A stretch of 64,000 nucleotides of DNA from Burkholderiaceae bacterium (GTDB taxonomy: Bacteria; Pseudomonadota; Gammaproteobacteria; Burkholderiales; Burkholderiaceae_C), in the NCBI GenBank assembly GCA_019745555.1, contig JAIESX010000034.1:16938-80937 (forward strand), in the 5' to 3' direction. A program made the position numbers and the translations under genes. Of this stretch, positions 36,790 to 44,592 are shown piece by piece. How positions within the stretch are numbered: position 1 is the first letter of the stretch; each line of letters opens with the position of its first letter. The notes under the pieces are model-generated. The model did not search any database. It was not told the origin of the DNA and worked only from the letters and a program-made list of their open reading frames with translations.

Positions 36790-37806
36790 ATGCCCAGCAA
36801 CCAACAGATCCTGCTCGACAACCGCCCCGAGGGCGAGGCCAGTGTCAGCAACTTCAAGCTCGTCACCACCCAGACGCCTGCCCTGCAGGATGGCCAGGTG
36901 CTGGTACGCCACCATTACCTGAGCCTGGATCCCTATATGCGCGGCCGCATGAACGACAGCAAGAGCTACGCCCAGCCTCAGCCCCTGGGTGAAGTCATGA
37001 TCGGCGGCACGGTGGGAGAGGTGGTCGAGAGCCGCCATCCCAAGTTCGCCGTCGGCGACAAGGTCGTGGGCATGGGCGGCTGGCAGGAGTACAGCGTGGT
37101 CGACGCCAACCAGCCCGGCGCCGTGCGCAAGGTGGACACCACCCATGTGCCGCTGAGCCACTATCTGGGCGCGGTGGGCATGCCCGGCGTGACGGCCTGG
37201 TATGGCCTGGTGAAGATCATCGAGCCCAAGGCCGGCGAGACCATGGTGGTCAGTGCGGCCGCGGGCGCCGTGGGCAGCGCCTTTGGCGCCCTGGCCAAGG
37301 CACGCGGCTGCCGCGTGGTGGGTATCGCCGGCGGCAAGGACAAGTGCGACTACGTGGTCAAGGAGCTGGGCTTCGATGCCTGCGTGGACTACAAGGAGCA
37401 CAAGGACGCCATCTCGCTGTCCAAGGCGCTCAAGCAGGCCTGCCCCAACGGCATCGACGGCTATTTCGAGAACGTGGGCGGCATGGTGCTGGACGCCGTG
37501 CTGCTGCGCATGAACGCCTTCGGCCGCATCGCGGTCTGCGGCATGATCGCCGGCTACGACGGCCAGCCGCTGCCCCTGGCCAACCCGGCGCTGATCCTGG
37601 TCAGCCGCCTCAAGGTGCAGGGCTTCATTGTCAGCGAGCACATGGAGATCTGGCCCGAGGCGCTCAAGGAACTCGGCACCCTGGTCGGCACCGGCAAGCT
37701 GCGCCCGCGCGAGAGCGTGGCCCAGGGCATTGCCGCTGCCCCCGAGGCCTTCCTGGGCCTGCTCAAGGGCAAGAACTTCGGCAAGCAGCTCGTCAAGCTC
37801 ATTTGA
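36790..37806 (+). CDS. NADP-dependent medium-chain dehydrogenase/reductase (CurA / leukotriene B4 dehydrogenase-like)
   Basis: A 338-residue zinc-free MDR enzyme. It lacks the structural and catalytic zinc Cys sets and has the features of the PTGR/CurA branch: DPYMRGRMNDSKSYA near the start and VVSAAAGAVGSAFGALAKARGCRVVGIAGG as cofactor site (about residues 150-180), with YFENVGGMVLDAVL later. Relatives reduce the double bond of alpha,beta-unsaturated ketones or aldehydes with NADPH. In an acyl-oxidation operon it may reduce unsaturated by-products. Substrate unknown. Confidence 0.92.
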   Translation: MPSNQQILLDNRPEGEASVSNFKLVTTQTPALQDGQVLVRHHYLSLDPYMRGRMNDSKSYAQPQPLGEVMIGGTVGEVVESRHPKFAVGDKVVGMGGWQEYSVVDANQPGAVRKVDTTHVPLSHYLGAVGMPGVTAWYGLVKIIEPKAGETMVVSAAAGAVGSAFGALAKARGCRVVGIAGGKDKCDYVVKELGFDACVDYKEHKDAISLSKALKQACPNGIDGYFENVGGMVLDAVLLRMNAFGRIAVCGMIAGYDGQPLPLANPALILVSRLKVQGFIVSEHMEIWPEALKELGTLVGTGKLRPRESVAQGIAAAPEAFLGLLKGKNFGKQLVKLI

Positions 37807-37836
37807 CCGTCTGCGGCGCGGCGCCAGGAGGACCCC

Positions 37837-39477
37837 ATGAACGTCACCCATGAGGTCTTCAACCAGCCCGCGCCGCTGGTCGACTACAACCTGTACGAGA
37901 CCAACCGTCCGCTGCAGGACGCGCTGCGCTTCAACGCGCCGCAGCTTGACACCGCGGCGCTGCGCCGCCTGGGTGCAGCCGTGGGCACGGCCGGGATGCA
38001 AAACCACGCACGGCTGGCCAATGTGCACGCGCCGCAGCTGCACAGCCACGACCGCCAGGGTCGGCGCATCGACCAGGTCGAATTCCACCCGAGCTACCAC
38101 CTGCTCATGAGCGCCGCCATCGGCGCAGGATTGCACGGCACGCCGTGGGCCGGCGAGGGCGTCTCGCCTCATGTGCAGCGTGCCGCGGGCTTCATGCTCT
38201 TCACCGAGCTCGAGCCCTCCATGCTGTGCCCGATCTCCATGAGCTATGCGGCCACGCCGGCCCTGCGCCGCAACGCGGCTGTCCATGCCGACTGGGGACC
38301 GAAGCTCACGAGCCGCGACTACGACCCCGTGCTCAAGCCTGTGGCACAGAAGACCGGCGTGACCATGGGCATGGGCATGACGGAAAAGCAGGGCGGTTCC
38401 GACGTGCGGGCCAACACCACGCAGGCTGTCGCCGACGGCAGCGACGCCTGGGGCGCGCGCTACCGCCTCACGGGCCACAAGTGGTTCTTCTCAGCGCCTA
38501 TGTGCGACGCCTTCCTCGTGCTGGCCCAGGCGCCGGCCGGGCTGAGCTGCTTCTTCCTGCCGCGCGTGCTCCCTGACGGCACGCTCAACGCGCTCTACAT
38601 CCAGCGCCTCAAGGACAAGCTGGGCAACAAGGCCAATGCGAGCTCCGAGGTGGAGTTCGTGCAGGCCGCGGCCTGGCTGGTGGGAGAGGAGGGGCGCGGC
38701 GTGCCGCAGATCCTCGAGATGGGCACCATGACCCGGCTCGATTGCGCCCTGGGAACGAGCGGTCTGATGCGCCAGGCCCTGGCGCTGGCGCTCAACCACA
38801 CCCGCCAGCGCATGGCTTTCGGCAAGCCCCTGATCGAGCAGGAGCTCATGCGCAATGTGCTGGCCGATCTGGCGCTGGAAAGCGAGGCGGCCACGGCCCT
38901 GGCCATCCGCGTGGCACGCGCCTTCGACCAGCCGGGCGATGCGCACGAGCAGCTCATGGCGCGCCTGCTCATACCCGTGGCCAAGTTCTGGATCTGCAAG
39001 CGCGGTGCGGCGTTTGCGCAGGAGGCCATGGAATGCCTGGGCGGCAACGGTTATGTGGAAGAGGGCGGCGAGGGCGTGATGGCGCGCATCTATCGCGAGA
39101 TGCCCGTGAATTCCATCTGGGAAGGCGCGGGCAACATCATGGCGCTCGATCTGCTGCGTGCGCTGCGCAAGGGGGACGTGGCGGGTGCCCTGGCCCATGA
39201 ACTGGAACCGGCCCGTGGCCAGCATGTGGCGCTGGACCGTCTCGCGCGCAGCCTGCCGCTGCGCGTGGAGGCCATGGCCAGCGAGACCGAGGCGCGCCGC
39301 CTGGCGCAGGACGTGGCCCTGGCCGTGCAGGCTGCGCTGCTGGCGCAGACGGTGCCGCCCGCGGTGTTCGCCGCTTTCTGTGATTCACGCCTGGGCGGAG
39401 ATTGGGGCCAGACCTACGGCAGCCTGGGCCGTGGCTGCGACTTCGCCGCCATCCTGGCGCGCGCCTTGCCGAACTGA
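37837..39477 (+). CDS. AidB-like acyl-CoA dehydrogenase
   Basis: A 546-residue member of the AidB branch of acyl-CoA dehydrogenases. The N-terminus THEVFNQPAPLVDYNLYE is the AidB signature; GMGMTEKQGGSDVRANTT contacts FAD, and ECLGGNGYVEEGGEGVMAR and NSIWEGAGNIMALDLLR lie in the C-terminal domain. E. coli AidB binds DNA through its C-terminal domain and is linked to alkylation response, but many relatives in degradative clusters act as ordinary acyl-CoA oxidising enzymes. Context here favours catabolism. Shine-Dalgarno AGGAGGA. Confidence 0.92.
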   Translation: MNVTHEVFNQPAPLVDYNLYETNRPLQDALRFNAPQLDTAALRRLGAAVGTAGMQNHARLANVHAPQLHSHDRQGRRIDQVEFHPSYHLLMSAAIGAGLHGTPWAGEGVSPHVQRAAGFMLFTELEPSMLCPISMSYAATPALRRNAAVHADWGPKLTSRDYDPVLKPVAQKTGVTMGMGMTEKQGGSDVRANTTQAVADGSDAWGARYRLTGHKWFFSAPMCDAFLVLAQAPAGLSCFFLPRVLPDGTLNALYIQRLKDKLGNKANASSEVEFVQAAAWLVGEEGRGVPQILEMGTMTRLDCALGTSGLMRQALALALNHTRQRMAFGKPLIEQELMRNVLADLALESEAATALAIRVARAFDQPGDAHEQLMARLLIPVAKFWICKRGAAFAQEAMECLGGNGYVEEGGEGVMARIYREMPVNSIWEGAGNIMALDLLRALRKGDVAGALAHELEPARGQHVALDRLARSLPLRVEAMASETEARRLAQDVALAVQAALLAQTVPPAVFAAFCDSRLGGDWGQTYGSLGRGCDFAAILARALPN

Positions 39478-39500
39478 ACAACACAACGGAGACAGAAACG

Positions 39501-40409
39501 ATGATCAAGGATTTCAAGGGCAAGACCGCCGTGCTGACCGGTGCCGGCTCGGGCTTCGGCCTGGAGGTGGCTCGCATCGGCGCCCGGCTGGGCATGAACC
39601 TCGTGCTGGCGGACGTGCAGCAGGATGCACTCGACAGGGCGGCCGTCGAGCTCAAGGCCGCCGGTGCCGAGGTGCTGGCCCAGCAGCTGGACGTGTCGGA
39701 CGCGGCCCAGATGGAGCATCTGGCGCAGCGCGTGCGTGAGCGTTTCGGCGCCCCGCATCTGGTCTTCAACAATGCCGGTGTGGGCTCGGGCGGTCTGGTC
39801 TGGGAAAGCACGGTGCAGGACTGGCGCTGGGTGCTGGGCGTCAACCTCTGGGGCGTGATCCACGGCGTGCGCCTGTTCACCCCCATGATGCTGGAAGCCG
39901 CGCAGCAAGATCCCGCCTGGCGCGGCCACATCGTCAACACAGCCAGCATGGCCGGCCTGCTCAACCCGCCGAACATGGGCGTCTACAACGTCAGCAAGCA
40001 TGCGGTGGTCTCGCTCAGCGAGACGCTGTACCAGGATCTTTCGCTGGTGACGGAGCAGGTGGGCGCCTCTGTGCTCTGCCCCTATTTCGTGCCCACAGGC
40101 ATCCAGCACAGCGAGCGTAACCGCCCGGGCGAACTGGCCGCGGCCAGGCCCACGCGCAGCCAGCTCATCGGCCAGGCCATGACCGACAAGGCGGTGAGCT
40201 CGGGCAAGGTGACGGCGGCCCAGGTGGCCCAGCTGGTCTTCGATGCGGTGGCCGCCGGGCAGTTCTACATCTACAGCCACCCCAAGGCCATCGCCTCGGT
40301 GCAGACCCGGCTGGAGGACGTGATGCTGGCGCGCAACCCCACCGATCCTTTTGCCCACAAGCCCGAACTGGGCCAGGAACTGCGCAAGGCCTTGCGCGCC
40401 GCCGGCTGA
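39501..40409 (+). CDS. Short-chain dehydrogenase/reductase
   Basis: A 302-residue SDR, longer than usual by a C-terminal helical extension. Cofactor motif TGAGSGFG (about 12-19), NNAGVG at about 89, and active site Y162 with K166 (VYNVSKHA). ATG 39501 follows CGGAGAC; the frame upstream belongs to the preceding gene's region and looks non-coding. It is the last gene of the plus-strand acyl-oxidation block, 23 bp after the AidB-like gene, and converges with the GGDEF/EAL gene. Substrate unknown. Confidence 0.92.
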   Translation: MIKDFKGKTAVLTGAGSGFGLEVARIGARLGMNLVLADVQQDALDRAAVELKAAGAEVLAQQLDVSDAAQMEHLAQRVRERFGAPHLVFNNAGVGSGGLVWESTVQDWRWVLGVNLWGVIHGVRLFTPMMLEAAQQDPAWRGHIVNTASMAGLLNPPNMGVYNVSKHAVVSLSETLYQDLSLVTEQVGASVLCPYFVPTGIQHSERNRPGELAAARPTRSQLIGQAMTDKAVSSGKVTAAQVAQLVFDAVAAGQFYIYSHPKAIASVQTRLEDVMLARNPTDPFAHKPELGQELRKALRAAG

Positions 40410-40419
40410 GGCTGGCGCC

Positions 40420-43407
40420 TCAGTGGATCTTGGGCGGGGCGGGCTTGTCGCCGTCCATCAGCAGGTCGAGCTGGGCCAGCGGATTGTTCTGGCGGTCCAG
40501 CGCATCCACGAACTGCATGAGTTCGACGTCCTTGATGAAGCCAGCGGCCGAGGGCACCTCCAGCAGCTTCTCCGGCGCCATGGGGCGGGCCACGGCATAG
40601 CCCTGCACATAGTCCACCCCGATCTCTGCCAGAGCCTGGACCGTGGCCGAGTCTTCGGCCCACTCGGCGATGGTCTTCATGCCCAGGTTACGCGCCAGGT
40701 TGACGATGGCCTCGACGATGGAGACGTTGGCCGGGTGCTGGTTCATGTTGACCACGAAGCTGCCGTCGATCTTGAGCAGGTCCGCCGGCAGCTCCTTGAG
40801 GTAGGAGAAGGAGGTGTAGCCGGCGCCGAAATCGTCCAGCGCAACGCGCGCACCGTAGCCGCGCACCTTGTCGATGAAGCGGCGCGTATTCTTGAGATCG
40901 TGCAGGGCCACGCTCTCGGTGATCTCGATGGTCAGGAAGCTCGAGACATGGCTGTTGCGCCGCAGGATGCCGAAGACCTCCTGCATGAACTCCTCGTCGT
41001 TGAGCGAGGCGCCGCTGAGGTTGATGCAGACGAACTGGGTGCGCTGCAGCTTGTCGCGGTGCTGGTCCAGCCAGGCCAGGGTAGTGGTCAGCACCCAGTG
41101 GTCGATGCGGCTCATGCGTCCGCTGTCCTCGGCAGCCGCGATCACCCGGTTCACCGGCAGCAGCTCACCGGCCGCGTCGCGCATGCGCAGCAGCACCTCG
41201 AAGTTGAGCGCATCGCTCGGACGCGTGAGCGACATGATGGGCTGCATCTCCAGGTAGAGCCCCTCGATGCTGTCGCTGGCCGAGAGTTCGCCGATCAGGC
41301 GCAGCTCGGCCTGGTGTTCCTTGAAGGCGGGTGAGCCCTGCTCGTAGACCACGAGGCCGCGGTGCTGGCCGCTCTTGGCCTCGCGGCAGGCGCGGTCGGA
41401 CGTGGACAGCACCTCCTTGAACTGGGTGCCCGGGCTGACCTCGATCAGGCCGATGGAACCACGCACATAGAAAGCCTTCTCGCCGACACGGAAGGGCTTC
41501 TCGTCGATGTTCTCGATGATGCCACGCGCGATCACCGTGGCCAGCGGCATGCGTGTGTCAGGCAGCAGGATGACGAATTCGTCGCCGCCGACCCGGCCCA
41601 GCTTCATGTGGGCTGCCAGCAGCACGTTGACCCGGTGGCAGACCTGGCGCAGCACCTCGTCGCCCGCGTTGTGGCCGTAGAGGTCGTTGATGAGCTTGAA
41701 GCGGTCCAGGTCCAGGTAGGCCAGGGCCAGGGGATGGGCCTCATCCACATTGGCCACGGCCTCGTAGAACGCCTTCTCCACGCCGCGGCGGTTCAATACC
41801 TTGGTCAGCGCGTCGTTGTCGGCCAGGAAGTTGAGTTCCTCGGCCGCCATGGACTTCTCGGTGACGTCCTGCAGTGAACCCTCGATCTTGTCGCCGGAGA
41901 GCGCGGCCTTGACCAGGTAGCGCCGCGGTGCCTCGTAGCCCGTGATGTCCATCTGGCTTCGGATCTCGAGTTCACCGTCCTGCCGGTTCTGCACCAGGTC
42001 CAGCAGCTGATGCCAGATGTCGGCCCCGAAGTACTGCTGCCAGGTGTTGTGCTCGCTCTTGAAGGCACGCGGCCCGAGCATGCGCCGTAGCGCCGGGTTG
42101 ATGCTGGTGAAACGTCCCTGCAGATCCAGCGTGAACATGCCGATGGGCACGGTGTCGTAGGTGTGCTGGAGCTTCGATTGCGCGGTGAGACGGGCCTCGT
42201 GTTCTTGGCGTATCTGGGCCGCGATGGCCAGCGATGCGAGCAGACCGGCTGCCAGCGCTGCCGTCACGCTGTTGAAGACACTGATCAACCCCGTCAGTCC
42301 ATAAGCGGCGAGCAGAATCTCCGAGATCCCCGAGAGGAAGGTGACCGTGAGCGACAGGGCGTACCAGATCGCCACATTGGAGCGCGTCTTGACAATGATC
42401 GCGATGAGGCTGAGCGTCATCAGAATCAGACCAGGACCGGCGATGAACCAGACGGTAGGAATGAACTGGCTTCTGGGGAGGATGAAGGCGAGCGCCAGGA
42501 GTGGCAGACACAGCCAGTGCGTCAGCTTGATCGGGAAATCAAAAATCGTCTGGGCCAGCTCGGAGCGAAACAGAATGCGATAAAGGCTCAAGGTGGCCAT
42601 CGCATAACACGCCATGGTGACGGATCGCCCCAGAGGTAACCAGCCCGGCGGGATGGTCTGACCGAGCCATTGGGCGTCCCAGCCGCCGGATGTCGCACCG
42701 ACCCGCAGTCCCAAAAGCAGCCAGATGCCAAAAATCAGGTAAAGCTTCTGACGGTTGATCAGGGCCGTGATCAGAACGAAAAGCGCCAGAACGACGAGTC
42801 CACCATCCAGCATCCCGGAGAGTCGGTGAAATTCCTCCGAAGAGGCCTCCAGTTGCTCCAAGGACCATAACACCGCGGTAAGCCGGGCCGGTCCGACAAA
42901 ACGGGCCTGACAAACAACTTGCTGGATTTCGTTACCCAGAGTGAGCTGGTATCCAGACTTGACAGCCCGGACTTGCCCTTCAAACTGCCTTTGGGAAAAA
43001 CTGCCCAACGGCGATCGCTTGTCGGCATCCCAACAGGTGAGCGCCATCATGTGCCGCGATGGAAATTCGATGACACGCTCGGGAAGACGATGCTCCTTGA
43101 GGTCCAGACTGAACCAGACCGGTCTTTCAGACAGCTTGGTCTCGAATTGAGAGATGAGGGGCTTACCCGCCAGCTGCTGAAGTGCATCCTCGAGCGCAAG
43201 CGGTGCAGTGGAGGTCTTTTGCTCCATCAGGACCCGCAGCCCCAGCTGCTGGTCTGAATGGGATTCGTAGTGGGCGTCCCAGAGCGTCAGGGCCGCGAGG
43301 GAAACGATACCGATTGCGATCGGTATGACATAGATCGACAGCACGGAGAGGATCCGCTCTGCGATCGATTCAACGAACTCCCGGAGGTATATCCAGTAAC
43401 GCCTCAA
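40420..43407 (-). CDS. Membrane GGDEF-EAL cyclic-di-GMP protein with 7TM-type sensor
   Basis: A 995-residue dual-domain protein. One transmembrane helix at about 20-42 is followed by a periplasmic region (about 45-200), a block of seven hydrophobic helices (about 205-400) in the 7TMR-DISM arrangement, a PAS domain (about 410-525), a GGDEF domain (about 530-690) and an EAL domain (about 715-955). The cyclase motif is intact (GRVGGDEF near residue 605). The phosphodiesterase signature reads EVL rather than EAL (NFEVLLRM), while NLSG, EITES, DDFGAGYTSFSYL and the Lys in LLKIDGSF remain, so phosphodiesterase activity is plausible. It lies next to the FeeM-like acyltransferase on the same strand, but 185 bp and a terminator separate them. 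Confidence 0.93.
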   Translation of the reverse strand: MRRYWIYLREFVESIAERILSVLSIYVIPIAIGIVSLAALTLWDAHYESHSDQQLGLRVLMEQKTSTAPLALEDALQQLAGKPLISQFETKLSERPVWFSLDLKEHRLPERVIEFPSRHMMALTCWDADKRSPLGSFSQRQFEGQVRAVKSGYQLTLGNEIQQVVCQARFVGPARLTAVLWSLEQLEASSEEFHRLSGMLDGGLVVLALFVLITALINRQKLYLIFGIWLLLGLRVGATSGGWDAQWLGQTIPPGWLPLGRSVTMACYAMATLSLYRILFRSELAQTIFDFPIKLTHWLCLPLLALAFILPRSQFIPTVWFIAGPGLILMTLSLIAIIVKTRSNVAIWYALSLTVTFLSGISEILLAAYGLTGLISVFNSVTAALAAGLLASLAIAAQIRQEHEARLTAQSKLQHTYDTVPIGMFTLDLQGRFTSINPALRRMLGPRAFKSEHNTWQQYFGADIWHQLLDLVQNRQDGELEIRSQMDITGYEAPRRYLVKAALSGDKIEGSLQDVTEKSMAAEELNFLADNDALTKVLNRRGVEKAFYEAVANVDEAHPLALAYLDLDRFKLINDLYGHNAGDEVLRQVCHRVNVLLAAHMKLGRVGGDEFVILLPDTRMPLATVIARGIIENIDEKPFRVGEKAFYVRGSIGLIEVSPGTQFKEVLSTSDRACREAKSGQHRGLVVYEQGSPAFKEHQAELRLIGELSASDSIEGLYLEMQPIMSLTRPSDALNFEVLLRMRDAAGELLPVNRVIAAAEDSGRMSRIDHWVLTTTLAWLDQHRDKLQRTQFVCINLSGASLNDEEFMQEVFGILRRNSHVSSFLTIEITESVALHDLKNTRRFIDKVRGYGARVALDDFGAGYTSFSYLKELPADLLKIDGSFVVNMNQHPANVSIVEAIVNLARNLGMKTIAEWAEDSATVQALAEIGVDYVQGYAVARPMAPEKLLEVPSAAGFIKDVELMQFVDALDRQNNPLAQLDLLMDGDKPAPPKIH

Positions 43408-43485
43408 GGCTGCTTCCCGTAGTTGCGCAATCGCCGCCCTGCGACGAATTGCGGAAGTCTATCCTGAAGCAGCGCTCAGGGATAC

Positions 43486-43525
43486 AAAAACAGTGCCGGA
43501 CTCCGCTCAGGGGTCCGGCACTGTT
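43486..43525 (-). terminator. Strong terminator after the FeeM-like gene
   Basis: Thirteen paired bases (43489-43501 with 43513-43525) enclose an 11-base loop. On the minus strand the stem is followed by T residues (A run at 43486-43490). It lies about 70 bp beyond the acyltransferase stop codon and separates it from the GGDEF/EAL gene. Confidence 0.85.
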
Positions 43526-43592
43526 GTGTATGGAGCGCAAATCGGCGACCGGGCTGCACACGCAGCGCGGCGCAAATGCAGCCTGCTCGCCG

Positions 43593-44375
43593 CTATTGCA
43601 GTCGGGCCTCTTCTTCGGCCTGGGCTTTCAGTGCATGGCCGATGGCCATAGGAGGGCGCAGCTCGTTGACCACGTCGATATCTGGATGGTAAGTGTTGCA
43701 GAAGAACGCCAGCAAGGGATGCTGGGCCTCGGTCCAGCGCGTTTTACCGGATGCGATCTCAAAGCACATCAGCCGGTGTGGCACATTGTTCATATGGGGC
43801 AGGGGAACAAACCCCGCCTCGGGGAAAATGTCCTCGAACATCAGAGCCGCATATTGGCGATCAAGAGGTGTACGCGCTGCGACAACGGCCCAATCGATAT
43901 CGTTGGCTTCGCAGTACTGGAAGCTGGCCTTGATCAGTACCGTTTTCACCAGGCGACCAGCCATGCCCTGGGCCACGCCCAGTCGACTGACGTGGGCCAT
44001 GGTCTTGCCCTGCAGCCAATGGGGCAGCCGGACGGCCTGCTCCAGCGCAATCGGCTGGTAGCGATTGGTCTGCAATCGGATGGTGCCGATGGGAGAACCG
44101 TCTAGCTTGGACTCAGCCAGCAGCACGGCCGAAGCCCGGTCTCGGTCCAGGGCCTCGGGCTCCTTAAGCGTTTCGGCGACCGTGGGCATGTGGCGAGCGT
44201 AAGCTGCGTGACGTATTTCCACCGCCTTGCGCAGGTCCTGCTCGTTGGACACCAGCCTCACCGTAAAAGGAAGACGCTCTTCCTGCACGTCGTGCAGATA
44301 AGCGCTGGTGGGGATGGTTGGCTGAAAGGCCGGGCGCGCGAAGCGGCTCGGCATGGGCACGCTTTGAAGACTCAT
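43593..44375 (-). CDS. FeeM / LuxI-like GNAT acyltransferase, possible N-acyl amino acid synthase
   Basis: A 260-residue GNAT-fold protein of the FeeM/autoinducer-synthase kind. The ATG at 44375 (MSLQSVPMPS) has AGGTGC upstream; an in-frame ATG at 44432 is less likely. The pattern VEIRHAAYARHMP (residues 52-64), a central IGTIRLQTNRYQPI strand, and AHVSRLGVAQGMAGR (127-141) resembles FeeM enzymes, which join an acyl group from acyl-ACP to amino acids, and the acyltransferases associated with exosortase systems. The C-terminus is Glu/Ala-rich. Two 13-bp direct repeats lie about 100 bp upstream. Product unknown; N-acyl amino acid signals or lipids are the best guess. Confidence 0.75.
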   Translation of the reverse strand: MSLQSVPMPSRFARPAFQPTIPTSAYLHDVQEERLPFTVRLVSNEQDLRKAVEIRHAAYARHMPTVAETLKEPEALDRDRASAVLLAESKLDGSPIGTIRLQTNRYQPIALEQAVRLPHWLQGKTMAHVSRLGVAQGMAGRLVKTVLIKASFQYCEANDIDWAVVAARTPLDRQYAALMFEDIFPEAGFVPLPHMNNVPHRLMCFEIASGKTRWTEAQHPLLAFFCNTYHPDIDVVNELRPPMAIGHALKAQAEEEARLQ

Positions 44376-44475
44376 GTTTGCACCTGTAGTGGACGATATG
44401 AACAACAGGCCGGCCATGAGCCTGCCCCCCAACTCTCAGGCACGATACTGAGCGCAAGCGTTAAAAACTTGAGTT

Positions 44476-44511
44476 GGAATTTGCCTGATCCTGCTGTAGG
44501 AATTTGTCTGA
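44476..44511. repeat. Pair of 13-bp direct repeats between the FeeM-like gene and tex
   Basis: GGAATTTGCCTGA (44476-44488) and GGAATTTGTCTGA (44499-44511) match at 12 of 13 positions and are 23 bp apart start to start, about two helical turns. They lie about 100 bp upstream of the FeeM-like start and 82 bp upstream of tex. A regulator binding site for one or both genes is likely; the second copy extends to TAGGAATTTGTCTGACA. Inference only. Confidence 0.5.
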
Positions 44512-44592
44512 CAGGCGTCCGGTCGGGCTGTGGCACACTCGCGGGCTTTGTTCCCATGCGCCGGCGTCCGGTCCGGCGGCATTCAGACAGTC

